A stretch of 64,000 nt of DNA from Polyangiaceae bacterium (GTDB lineage Bacteria; Myxococcota_A; Polyangia; Polyangiales; Polyangiaceae). Shown piece by piece: positions 16,119-23,917 of this stretch. The position numbers were made by a program, and so were the translations under genes. The stretch's first letter is position 1; each line of letters starts with the position of its first letter. The stretch lies in NCBI GenBank assembly GCA_022842465.1, contig JALHPN010000013.1, forward strand, positions 1 through 64,000, in the 5' to 3' direction. Below the pieces are notes generated by a model. That model was not told the DNA's origin and did not search any database. It saw nothing but the letters and a program-made list of their open reading frames with translations.

Positions 16119-16896
16119 GCTCGGCCTCCTCGACGATGCGGGGGAGCGCGGCGAGCCGCGCCCGGAGGAAGGACAGGTAGGCCGCGCGGAACGACGTTGG
16201 GTCCGACCAGCCCTCGCGTGGGTCGCACCACGCGTCGGGGACGAGCGCGCAGACGTCGTGGAGGACGTCGGCCGTGAGCGTGGCCTCGAGGTGAGCCGCC
16301 GCCGCGGGGATCTCGGTCGCAGAGCGGAGCAGGACGTGCGCGCGGACGTCGGCGAACGGATCGTCGCTGCCGACGAGGACGGTCTCGGGCGTCCACCCGT
16401 GGTGGAGGTAGAGGGCCGCGCCGTGATCGATGAGCCAGAGCTTCTGGTGCCAGGAGAGGAGGTTCGGGTTCCGCGCCGTGCGATCGACGTTCATGAGGAA
16501 CGCGTCGAGCACGACGAGCCGCGACGCGGTCGTCGCGTCCGGCTTCGGGCCCGCGACGGGATCGAAGGTGAGGCTCCCGGGGAGATAGTCGAGGCCGAGG
16601 TTCGTCCCTGCGCTCGCCTCGAGGGGCATCGCGAGCTCCGGATCGGGCTCCGCTTGCGCGATCGCGGCGTCGAGGTCGACGAGCACGAGCTCCGGCACGT
16701 GGAGGCCGATCGCGCGCGCGAGCTCCCCGCCGACGAGCTCGGCGACGAGGGCCTTGCCGCCCTGCGCCGCGCCGCGGAGCTTCATGACGTACATCCCGAG
16801 GTCGTCGCCCTCCACGAGCGCGGGAACGGAGCCTCCCTGCCGGAAGGGCATCACGTACCGAACGGCCTGCACGGTGCGGAGCGGCACGGCAACCAC
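16102..16896 (-). CDS. HipA-like kinase domain protein (HipA_2 group)
   Basis: The 264-residue protein starts at a GTG. It has the HipA-like core: YVMKLRG for the ATP-binding Lys strand, LVAELVGGELARAIGL for the following helix, VVLDAFLMNVDRTARNPNLL for the catalytic loop (D-x-x-x-x-N-x-D-R-x-x-x-NPN), and LWLIDHGAAL for the metal-binding DHG in place of DFG. It lacks the N-terminal HipA domain and any HipB-type antitoxin gene; instead DUF3037 follows with overlap. The lipoprotein stop is only 1 nt upstream, so the three genes form one operon. The target is unknown. Confidence 0.85.
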   Translation of the reverse strand: MVAVPLRTVQAVRYVMPFRQGGSVPALVEGDDLGMYVMKLRGAAQGGKALVAELVGGELARAIGLHVPELVLVDLDAAIAQAEPDPELAMPLEASAGTNLGLDYLPGSLTFDPVAGPKPDATTASRLVVLDAFLMNVDRTARNPNLLSWHQKLWLIDHGAALYLHHGWTPETVLVGSDDPFADVRAHVLLRSATEIPAAAAHLEATLTADVLHDVCALVPDAWCDPREGWSDPTSFRAAYLSFLRARLAALPRIVEEAERARAV

Positions 16897-16897
16897 T

Positions 16898-18136
16898 CTA
16901 GCGGACTCGCGAGGCGGAGCGCGCGGAGTCGAGCTCAGCGGACCGATGCCGCGTGATCCCGGGGAGGCAGCCGAGAAGGCCGTCGCACGTCTTCGGCGCC
17001 GGGCCGCACAGGTGGTCGGGCGCGAGGAAGTCGCGGAGGCAGGCCTCGACGTCGGCGACCGCGGCCGTGCAGGTGAGAGGACGCTCGGCGCACGCGGCCT
17101 CCCCGTAGTCGACGCTCCACGACTCGCCGCGCTCGCATTCGAAGCCGTGGCTCGCGCCGGTCCGTGCGAGGGAGGGGCGCACGTCGTCGGCGAGCCAGCC
17201 GCAGAGGAGGGCGCGATCCTCGCGCGAGAGATCGACGAGGCGACGTGTCGTCGCGACCCCGCTCGACGAGCGCGCGAGGCGCGCCTTCCTGCGTGCGACG
17301 CCGAGAGCCGTCAGCTGATCGCGCCAGCCGTACCGCGCGTTGTCGTAGGCGTAGGCCTCGCGGACCTTCTCGTCCTCGAAGAGCGACGCGCCGAGATCGT
17401 GGGCGTCGAGGATCGCGCGGAGCTCCGTCGTCTCGTCGGGCGTCATGACCGCGTGCTCGCCGCCGCCCGTCGCTTCGCTCGCGGGGAGGACGAGCCACTC
17501 GTGGCACGAGAAGCAGACCACGATCCGGCCGAGGAGCTGGTCGTTCGCGTCGAAGAGGGCGAGCGCGTGATGGGGATCGAATCCGCAGCGCACCACGGCG
17601 CGCTTCACGATGTGCTTCCCCTTCTTCATCTCCGCGAGCCTCGCCTCGCTCGCGGTGAGGAGGCTCGTCACGCGCGCGAGCTCGTCGGGCGACAGCGTCG
17701 CGATCGGCAGGCGGACGTCCCCGCACGTCCGCCCTTCGCGCGTGAACGGCTCGTCCCGGACCTCGCAGTGGGGGCCGCGCTCGAACCGATCGCGCGCGCG
17801 GTTGAAGGCGTACGCCTCGATCCGCGCGACGTTCCGGACGGGCACCACGCCGGCGGTCGGGATCGTGCGACGCGGTCGCGGCGGGTTCTCGCCGGGAGGG
17901 AGGCGGGCCACGGTGCCGTCCGTCGCGAAGAAGGCTTCGCGGGCGCGGACGAACGCTTCGAGATCCTCGCGGCGAGGAGGAGGAGCGTCGGGTGCGGGTG
18001 CGGGTGCGGGGGCGGGTGCGGGGGCGGGGGAGGCGGAGGCTGGACGGAGCGGAGGGGGCGCGGCGGGCGGGGCGCGATCGGCGCACGCGACGAGGCTCGC
18101 GATTCCGATGGCGAGGAGACTCCGCTGGGCGCTCAC
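16898..18136 (-). CDS. Predicted lipoprotein with Ala-Pro repeat linker (412 aa)
   Basis: A signal peptide ends in the lipobox IASLVACAD. A Pro/Ala linker (about residues 22-52) built from an AP repeat connects it to a 350-residue domain with many cysteines (HCEVRDE, RTCGDVRL, VVRCGFDPHH, VVCFSCHEWL, FECERGES, and a C-terminal Cys cluster). FSCHEW lacks the full CXXCH so haem is not expected. The family is not recognised. It is 1 nt from the HipA-like gene and 48 bp from the safE-like gene upstream, all on one strand, so it may also be read through from the cbb3 operon. Confidence 0.65.
   Translation of the reverse strand: MSAQRSLLAIGIASLVACADRAPPAAPPPLRPASASPAPAPAPAPAPAPDAPPPRREDLEAFVRAREAFFATDGTVARLPPGENPPRPRRTIPTAGVVPVRNVARIEAYAFNRARDRFERGPHCEVRDEPFTREGRTCGDVRLPIATLSPDELARVTSLLTASEARLAEMKKGKHIVKRAVVRCGFDPHHALALFDANDQLLGRIVVCFSCHEWLVLPASEATGGGEHAVMTPDETTELRAILDAHDLGASLFEDEKVREAYAYDNARYGWRDQLTALGVARRKARLARSSSGVATTRRLVDLSREDRALLCGWLADDVRPSLARTGASHGFECERGESWSVDYGEAACAERPLTCTAAVADVEACLRDFLAPDHLCGPAPKTCDGLLGCLPGITRHRSAELDSARSASRVR
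17990..18025 (-). repeat. Hexanucleotide repeat (six units of GGG-T/G-GC on the plus strand)
   Basis: Six in-frame 6-bp units encode an Ala-Pro run on the minus strand within the lipoprotein linker. Unit changes keep the frame, so the linker length could vary between strains. Confidence 0.8.
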
Positions 18137-18184
18137 GGGGGGGTCGGACAGTCTACATCCGGCCGAGTTCCCGACCGCCTTCGC

Positions 18185-18925
18185 TCACTTCCTCGTCGGG
18201 CAGCATGCGTGGGCGCCGTGACCGAGTCCGAGCGCCGCAGAGACGCCCGTCTGGGCGGCCACTCCTGCCGAGCTCCAGAGTCCGAAGGCGAGGACGATCG
18301 CGCCTGCCAGCTTCCGCACCCACGCGCGCGCGATGAAGCGCGCGACGTTCCCCGCGAGGGCGCTCACCGTCAGCATCACGGGAAGCGTCCCGAGCCCGAA
18401 GGCGAGCATCGTCCCCGCGCCGAGCGTTGCGGTCTCCGCGCTCGCCGCCAGCGCGAGCGCGCCGTAGAGGAGGCCGCACGGCATGAGGCCCCAGAGCATG
18501 CCGACGGCGAGCGCATGCCACGGCGTGCGCAGCGGGAGGAGGCGCGCCGTCACGGGCGCGAGCTTCCGCCAGAGCGGCGTGCCGACGGACTCGAGCGCCT
18601 TCACCATCGACGGCAGCCCCGCGAGGTGGAGACCCACCGCGAGCATGCACACCGCGGCGAGCGCGCGGAGGCCGAGCCGCACCGCATCGAGCGGGATGAT
18701 GCCGGTCGAGAGCGTGCCGAGCGATCCGAAGAGGAGGCCGAGCAGCGTGTACGCGCCCACGCGGCCGCCGTTGTAGGCGAGCCAGTAGGGCGCCTGGCGG
18801 AGGCGCGCCGTCTCCGATCGAGGCGCGGCCCCGCAGAGGACGCCCACGACGCCTCCGCACATCGCGACGCAGTGCGCGCCGCCGAAGAGTCCCATCAGGA
18901 ACGCGGACACGACGAGCGGGCTCAT
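18185..18925 (-). CDS. SafE/TauE-like membrane transporter of the cbb3 oxidase operon
   Basis: The 246-residue product has six predicted membrane segments and the GGAHCVAMCGG motif in the first, followed later by WGLMPCGLLYGAL. These Cys/Met-rich motifs are typical of the SafE-like branch (annotated as sulfite exporter TauE/SafE) found behind ccoG/ccoI in many bacteria, where a role in copper handling for the oxidase is suspected. The C-terminus ends GHGAHACCPTRK, another possible metal site. The start codon overlaps the ccoG stop as ATGA, so it is the last gene of the cco chain. Confidence 0.85.
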   Translation of the reverse strand: MSPLVVSAFLMGLFGGAHCVAMCGGVVGVLCGAAPRSETARLRQAPYWLAYNGGRVGAYTLLGLLFGSLGTLSTGIIPLDAVRLGLRALAAVCMLAVGLHLAGLPSMVKALESVGTPLWRKLAPVTARLLPLRTPWHALAVGMLWGLMPCGLLYGALALAASAETATLGAGTMLAFGLGTLPVMLTVSALAGNVARFIARAWVRKLAGAIVLAFGLWSSAGVAAQTGVSAALGLGHGAHACCPTRK

Positions 18926-20319
18926 CGTGCCCCCAGGAAGACCGCCTTGGGCGCGAGCGTCTTCCCCCCACCCTCGGGCGTGATGTGGATCGTGAACGGC
19001 GTGTCGGACCGGAACGCGGCCTGGTCCATCGTGACGAACACCGGGACGCGCCTCTGCTCGAGGGTGCCGACGGTGACCTCGCGCATGGGGAGGATGAACG
19101 CGAGGCCGGCCTGCGCGACGGGCTCGACGACGAAGGTGACCGGCTTCGCCTCCTTGTTGACGAGGTGGACCTCGAAGGAGTTCCGGATCACGCCGCCCTC
19201 GCGCGTGTAGGGGACGCCCGGCAGGCGAAGCACGTTCGCCTCGAACGGGGTGCGCTTCGCGAGGAACGTCCCGCCCACCACGAAACCGAGGACGAGGAGC
19301 GCGGTGTACGCCCAGATCCGCGGGCGGAGGATGCGCTTCGGCTCTCCGCGGAGCCCGCGGAGGGAGTCGTAGCGGACGAGGCCCGCGGGCTTGCCGACCT
19401 TCTCCATCACGTCGTCGCACGCGTCGATGCAGGCCGTGCACGCGATGCAGTCGAGCTGCAGGCCGTCGCGGATGTCGATCCCCGTCGGGCAGACGACGAC
19501 GCACCGATTGCAGTCGACGCAGTCGCCCTTGCCCTCGCGGGCCTTGCCGACGCCGCGCGGCTCGCCCCGCTTCTCGTCGTAGCCGACGACGAGCGAGTCG
19601 TCGTCGAGGAGCACCGACTGGAGACGCCCGTAGGGGCACATGACGACGCAGAACTGCTCCCGGAAGTGCCCGAAGTTCACGTAGAAGAGCGCCGTCGTCC
19701 CGAGCATCCAGGCGAAGGCCTCGGGGTGCTGCGAGGGAGCCCTCCGCACCATCGCGAAGAGGTTCGGGAGCGAGACGAAGTACGCCAAGAAGACGTGGGC
19801 GACCAGCGCGGCAGCGACGACGTAGGCGCCGTGCATCACGACGGAGCGCCACGCGCGATCGAACGTCATCGGCCCGGCGTTACGGCGCATCGCGACGCTG
19901 CGCGGTCCGTGCACGAGGCGCTCGATCGGACGGAAGATCGCTTCGATGAACACGGTCTGCGGGCACGCCCACCCGCACCACACGCGACCGAGGAGCGCCG
20001 TCGCGTAGACGAGGCCGAAGCCGAGGCCGGTGATGGCGAAGAAGAGGAGCGGGATGTCCTGCGCGTTCGCGGTGAGACCGAAGAGGAAGAACTGACGCTT
20101 CTCGATGTCGAGGAAGACCGCGGGGTGGCCGTTCACCGGGATCCACGGGAGCGCCGCCCAGAGCGCGATGAGCATCGCGTAGACGATCCGCCGCCACCGG
20201 AGCCACCTGCCGGAGACGTCGGCAGGGTAGGGGCGCTTCCGCCGCCCATCACGACCGAGGGAGCCCTCGTGGTAGTGCGGGACCTGGTCGACGACGGGGA
20301 GGCGGCGGAGGTTCGACAT
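18922..20319 (-). CDS. ccoG: Cytochrome c oxidase accessory protein CcoG (FixG/RdxA), Cu/Fe-S reductase
   Basis: The 465-residue protein has four or five membrane segments, the motif RVWCGWACPQTVF, and then two 4Fe-4S ferredoxin-type clusters in CVDCNRCVVVCPTGIDI and CIACTACIDACD. A C-terminal periplasmic beta-sandwich (VHLVNKEAKPVTFVVEP) follows one more membrane segment, as in the family. CcoG is thought to reduce Cu(II) for delivery to the oxidase CuB centre. It begins 5 nt after the ccoP stop. No separate ccoH gene follows; the operon goes straight to the safE-like gene. Confidence 0.95.
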   Translation of the reverse strand: MSNLRRLPVVDQVPHYHEGSLGRDGRRKRPYPADVSGRWLRWRRIVYAMLIALWAALPWIPVNGHPAVFLDIEKRQFFLFGLTANAQDIPLLFFAITGLGFGLVYATALLGRVWCGWACPQTVFIEAIFRPIERLVHGPRSVAMRRNAGPMTFDRAWRSVVMHGAYVVAAALVAHVFLAYFVSLPNLFAMVRRAPSQHPEAFAWMLGTTALFYVNFGHFREQFCVVMCPYGRLQSVLLDDDSLVVGYDEKRGEPRGVGKAREGKGDCVDCNRCVVVCPTGIDIRDGLQLDCIACTACIDACDDVMEKVGKPAGLVRYDSLRGLRGEPKRILRPRIWAYTALLVLGFVVGGTFLAKRTPFEANVLRLPGVPYTREGGVIRNSFEVHLVNKEAKPVTFVVEPVAQAGLAFILPMREVTVGTLEQRRVPVFVTMDQAAFRSDTPFTIHITPEGGGKTLAPKAVFLGAR

Positions 20320-20324
20320 GGCTC

Positions 20325-20903
20325 TCAGTCACGCATCGAGAACGACTCGCGCTCGCCCTGCGGCGCTTTCCCGCCGGCCACGTTCGTGCCGCGCAGGCTG
20401 ATGACGTAGGCCGTGACGGCCGAGACGCGGTCCGGGCCGAGGACGGGCATCCAGGCGGGCATGCCCTTGTCGGCGATCCCGTCCTTGATGCTCTTGTAGA
20501 CGCGCTCGGGCGCGCCGCCGTGCAGCCAGAACTCGTCGGTGAGGTTCGGGCCGACGACGCCGCCGCCGTCCTGTCGGTGACACGAGGCGCACGTCGCCGC
20601 GAAGACCTGCTTGCCCTGCTCGACGGTCCCCTTGTCCTTCACGAGTGCCGCGAGCGCCTCGGGCGTCATCACGCCCGCCGCCTTGATCCTCGCGGCCTGC
20701 TCGGCGTTCGCCTTCGCGACCTCGACCTGGTACTGCGCCTCGGGTCCCTCGCCGAACTGGCCGACGTGGTAGTGGAACCAGTAGCCGACGGCGAACACCA
20801 TCGTCCCGTAGAGGGTGTAGAGCCACCAGTTCGGGAGCTTGTTGTCGTACTCCTGGATGCCGTCGATCTCGTGGATGATCTTGTCCTGGGGATCGTCGCT
20901 CAT
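20325..20903 (-). CDS. ccoP: cbb3-type cytochrome c oxidase subunit III, single-haem form
   Basis: The 192-residue product starts with the FixP N-terminal signature (IIHEIDGIQEYDNKLPNWWL) and one membrane helix. A linker and one class-I cytochrome c domain follow with the haem site CASCH (about residues 109-113) and a likely Met ligand in DKGMPAWMP. Canonical CcoP is about 300 residues with two CXXCH sites; only one is present here. It accepts electrons from soluble cytochrome c and passes them to the CcoO haem. Its ATG overlaps the ccoQ stop as ATGA. Confidence 0.92.
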   Translation of the reverse strand: MSDDPQDKIIHEIDGIQEYDNKLPNWWLYTLYGTMVFAVGYWFHYHVGQFGEGPEAQYQVEVAKANAEQAARIKAAGVMTPEALAALVKDKGTVEQGKQVFAATCASCHRQDGGGVVGPNLTDEFWLHGGAPERVYKSIKDGIADKGMPAWMPVLGPDRVSAVTAYVISLRGTNVAGGKAPQGERESFSMRD

Positions 20904-21082
20904 CGTGCGTCTCCGTGGCGGTCGTCCTCGCCCTCGAGGGGGAGTCGAGCGATGGGGTCGTAGGCGAGGGGCTTCTTCCGCATCGTCAGGACGAAGATCC
21001 CGACGAAGACGGCGAGGAAGAAGAAGAGGGCCACGAGCGGCAGGAGCAGCATCGGGCTCTTCGCGAGGAGCTCGGCCTTCAT
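20900..21082 (-). CDS. ccoQ: cbb3-type oxidase subunit CcoQ (FixQ)
   Basis: The 60-residue protein has one membrane helix (PMLLLPLVALFFFLAVFVGI) followed by the family's short cytosolic tail with TMRKKPLAYDPIARLPLEGE; CcoQ proteins typically carry an F/Y-x-P-x-A-x-L-PL motif here. It stabilises the oxidase complex. Both its start and stop overlap neighbouring genes as ATGA, which confirms the small frame. Confidence 0.92.
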   Translation of the reverse strand: MKAELLAKSPMLLLPLVALFFFLAVFVGIFVLTMRKKPLAYDPIARLPLEGEDDRHGDAR

Positions 21083-23448
21083 CGCGCCGCTCCTTCCGCG
21101 CTCGAGACCGCGTCGCCCGACTTCTTCACGTCCGTCGAGTGTTTGCCGAGCCGCTGGAGGTAGGCGATGACGGCGACCATCTGCGTGTCGGGCTTGACCT
21201 CGACGCCCTCGGTCGCGAGGTCCTTCACGATCGCCTCGCCCTGCGCGCGCGCGTCGGTCTGGGCGTTCGCGATGTCCGCGTCCTTGTAGGGGACGCCCAC
21301 GCTCTTCATCGCCGACAGCTTCGCGGAGGTGCGCGCGAGGTCGACCGTATCGGTCGCCATCTGCGGGTACGCCGGCATGTTCGAGCCCGCCGTGATCGCG
21401 CGCGGGTCCATCATGTGTCGGTAGTGCCAGAGGTTCGGGTACTTCCCGCCCTCGCGCGACAGATCCGGCCCCGTGCGCTTGGAGCCCCACTGGAAAGGGT
21501 GGTCGTAGATCGACTCGGCGAGGGTCGACGGATCGCCGTAGCGGGTCGTCTCGAACCGCATCGGGCGGATCATCTGCGAGTGGCAGGTGTAGCAACCCTC
21601 CTGGAGGAAGACGTCGCGGCCCTCGAGCTCGAGCGCGCGGTACGGCTTGATGTCGGCCGCGCCGGCGATCTCCGCCGGCCTCACGATGAGGGCGGGGACG
21701 AGCTCGGCGACGCCGCCCGCGAGCACCGCGATGGCGCTCATGACCGTGAAGAGGAGCGCCCTGCCCTCGAGCATGCGGTGCCACGCGGGCCCGCCAGCCT
21801 TCTTCGCGGACTGGATGGCGAGGGCGCCGAAGACGCCGATCACGAAGGCCGCGATCGTGAAGAGCGGGCTCGTGAACGCGTTCGCGACGAAGCCCACACC
21901 GGCGAAACCGAGGACGGCGATCGTGACGACGACGGGGCGCGAGAACGCGATCTCGGTCCAGGGGACCTCCGGCCCGCGCGGCAGCGCGATGACGGTCGTA
22001 CCGGACGAGACCTGCTTCTGGCCGGCCATCGTCTTCGCGAGGTTCACGGCCATCATGATCATGCCGGCGAGGTACATGAGGCCGCCGAGGAGCCGGAGCC
22101 AGTAGAGCGACCGGATCGCGATGAGCGTCTCCACGAACGTCGGGTACATGAGCGACCCGTCGGCGTTCGTCGCGCGCCACATCATGCCCTGCGTCACGCC
22201 CGCGACCCACATCGCGACCATGTAGAGGAGGATGCCGAAGGTCCCGAGCCAGAAGTGCGCGTCGGCGAGCTTCGTCGACCAGAGCTTTCGGCCGTAGAGC
22301 TTCGGGATCATCCAGTAGAACATCCCGGCGGCCATGAAGCCGTTCCAGCCGAGCGCGCCGGAGTGGACGTGGCCGATGATCCAGTCCGTGTAGTGTGCAA
22401 GACCGCTCACGCTCTTGATCGAGAGGAGCGGGCCCTCGAAGGTCGCCATCCCGTAGAACGTCACACCGCCGGCGAAGAACTTGAGGACGGGGTCCGTCCG
22501 CAGCTTGTCCCAGCCGCCGCGTAGCGTGAGGAGGCCGTTCAACATCCCGCCCCAGGACGGCGCCCAGAGCATGAGGCTGAAGATCATGCCGAGCGTCTGC
22601 GCCCAGTCGGGCAGCGCGGTGTTGAGCAGGTGGTGAGGGCCGGCCCAGATGTAGACGAAGATCAGCGCCCAGAAGTGGATGATGCTGAGCCGGTAGCTGT
22701 AGACCGGGCGCCCCGCCGCCTTCGGCAGGAAGTAGTACATGATGCCGAGCACGGGGGTCGTGAGGAAGAAGGCGACCGCGTTGTGGCCGTACCACCACTG
22801 CACGAGCGCATCCTGCGCGCCGCCGTACACCGAGTAGCTCTTCATCGCGAAGACGGGGATCGCGAGCGAGTTGACGATGTGGAGGACGGCGACGGTGACG
22901 ATCGACGCGATGTAGAACCAGATCGCGACGTAGATGTGTTTCTCGTTCCGGCGCGCGAGCGTCCAGAAGAAGTTCACCGCGAAGACGACCCAGACGAGCG
23001 CGATCGCGATGTCGATCGGCCACTCGAGCTCCGCGTACTCCTTGCCCTGCGTGATGCCGAGCGGGAGGGTGATCGCGGCGGAGACGATGATCGCCTGCCA
23101 GCCCCAGAAGTGGATCTTCGAGAGCAGATCGCTCGCCGTGCGCGTCTTCGCGAGGCGCTGCGTCGAGTAGTAGATGCCGGAGAAGACCATGTTGCCGACG
23201 AACGCGAAGATGACGGCGTTCGTGTGGAGCGGCCGGAGGCGTCCGAACGAGAGCCACGCGTGGACGTTCGCCGGGTGCCAGGCGAGCTGGAGGGCGACGA
23301 TGACGCCGACGAGCATCCCGACGATGCCCCACAGGACGGAGGCGACGGCGAAGAGCTTCGGCGTCTCGTCGTCGTAGACGATGTCGAGGCGCTTTCCGCC
23401 CGTCTCCTGGACGGCGTCGTCGCGATCGAGGACGGCGGGTGCGTTCAT
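21079..23448 (-). CDS. ccoNO: Fused cbb3-type cytochrome c oxidase subunits I and II (CcoN-CcoO)
   Basis: The 789-residue product joins the catalytic subunit to the mono-haem subunit. Residues 1 to about 470 are CcoN: haem and CuB histidines are seen in LRPLHTNAVIFAF, WWYGHNAVAFFL, YIWAGPHHLLNTALPDW and DWIIGHVHSGALGWNG. After a few extra membrane segments, the CcoO part has GRDVFLQEGCYTCHSQMIRP with CYTCH as the haem c site and the distal Met in GSNMPAYP. It reduces O2 to water at high affinity and pumps protons. The ATG at 23448 overlaps the ccoS stop, which fixes the start despite a longer open frame. Confidence 0.96.
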   Translation of the reverse strand: MNAPAVLDRDDAVQETGGKRLDIVYDDETPKLFAVASVLWGIVGMLVGVIVALQLAWHPANVHAWLSFGRLRPLHTNAVIFAFVGNMVFSGIYYSTQRLAKTRTASDLLSKIHFWGWQAIIVSAAITLPLGITQGKEYAELEWPIDIAIALVWVVFAVNFFWTLARRNEKHIYVAIWFYIASIVTVAVLHIVNSLAIPVFAMKSYSVYGGAQDALVQWWYGHNAVAFFLTTPVLGIMYYFLPKAAGRPVYSYRLSIIHFWALIFVYIWAGPHHLLNTALPDWAQTLGMIFSLMLWAPSWGGMLNGLLTLRGGWDKLRTDPVLKFFAGGVTFYGMATFEGPLLSIKSVSGLAHYTDWIIGHVHSGALGWNGFMAAGMFYWMIPKLYGRKLWSTKLADAHFWLGTFGILLYMVAMWVAGVTQGMMWRATNADGSLMYPTFVETLIAIRSLYWLRLLGGLMYLAGMIMMAVNLAKTMAGQKQVSSGTTVIALPRGPEVPWTEIAFSRPVVVTIAVLGFAGVGFVANAFTSPLFTIAAFVIGVFGALAIQSAKKAGGPAWHRMLEGRALLFTVMSAIAVLAGGVAELVPALIVRPAEIAGAADIKPYRALELEGRDVFLQEGCYTCHSQMIRPMRFETTRYGDPSTLAESIYDHPFQWGSKRTGPDLSREGGKYPNLWHYRHMMDPRAITAGSNMPAYPQMATDTVDLARTSAKLSAMKSVGVPYKDADIANAQTDARAQGEAIVKDLATEGVEVKPDTQMVAVIAYLQRLGKHSTDVKKSGDAVSSAEGAAR

Positions 23449-23609
23449 GACTCGGTTCCCTCGGTGGTGAGCTCGTCGTCCTCGGTCGGAAGGAGCGCGA
23501 GTCGGTCGGCGTGATCGAAGTCGCGCTGCCGCGCGGTGAAGAGGAAGAGCAGGACGGAGCCGATGACGAGCAGCAGGCTCACGAACACCTGCATGACGAG
23601 GATCTCCAC
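23445..23609 (-). CDS. ccoS: cbb3-type oxidase assembly protein CcoS
   Basis: This 54-residue gene starts at GTG 23609 after the ribosome-binding site GGGAGAG. The product has one membrane helix (VFVSLLLVIGSVLLFLF) and the CcoS tail pattern TARQRDFDHADRLALLPTED, close to the family's W-x-x-x-x-GQFDD-x-x-x-P. CcoS is needed to insert haem and copper into CcoN. Its TGA overlaps the ATG of ccoNO. It opens the operon, and a -24/-12-like site lies 67-82 nt upstream. Confidence 0.85.
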   Translation of the reverse strand: MEILVMQVFVSLLLVIGSVLLFLFTARQRDFDHADRLALLPTEDDELTTEGTES

Positions 23610-23675
23610 GGACTCTCCCGGCGGACGGCGGGTCGTGCGGGATGCACGAGCTGCTGGCCGTCCGTTCGGCGCTCA

Positions 23676-23691
23676 CGCAACGGGCATGCCT
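23676..23691 (-). promoter_or_regulatory. Sigma-54-like -24/-12 element facing the cco operon
   Basis: On the minus strand AGGCATGCCCGTTGCG has GGCA, a perfect TTGC and exact GG-N10-GC spacing. The predicted start near 23665 gives a 56-nt leader to ccoS. It is one of the weaker members (CAT instead of CAC). Confidence 0.38.
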
Positions 23692-23695
23692 GTGT

Positions 23696-23710
23696 GATCG
23701 TGCGACGATC
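23696..23710. promoter_or_regulatory. Perfect inverted repeat GATCGT-GCG-ACGATC upstream of the cco operon
   Basis: Two 6-bp arms with a 3-bp spacer lie 4 bp upstream of the -24/-12-like site. It could be an operator for the oxidase operon; it is not an FNR box (TTGAT-N4-ATCAA). The binding protein is unknown. Confidence 0.35.
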
Positions 23711-23879
23711 GGCCGCTCGGGCGCGGGGCCCGCGCGCGTCCCGTGCAGCGGCGCGCATCGTTTGCGCCGGCGCTAATGGAGCGCGGCCGCGAAGCAGGGC
23801 GCCTGCGCGCGGCCTCGCGATCCGCGTCTGGTGGTGTCGTGGGAGGCGCGGGCGGCGGCCGCCCACCCTCCTTCCGCGA

Positions 23880-23908
23880 TGACGACGTCGGCCTCTCGGG
23901 GCTATGCT
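23880..23908 (+). promoter_or_regulatory. Sigma-70-like promoter of the MYXO-CTERM gene
   Basis: TGACGA (23880-23885) and TATGCT (23903-23908) are spaced 17 bp; shifting the first by one base gives ATGACG with 18 bp. The start codon follows at 23918, so the leader would be very short. Confidence 0.35.
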
Positions 23909-23917
23909 CCGCGCCGC

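Larger units (their letters stand above)
23610..23917. other. Divergent intergenic region between ccoS and the MYXO-CTERM gene
   Basis: This 308-bp stretch has no gene that I can support. It holds the promoter signals of both neighbours: a sigma-54-like site and an inverted repeat on the ccoS side, and a sigma-70-like site on the other side. The middle (about 23715-23870) is plain GC-rich sequence. Confidence 0.6.
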
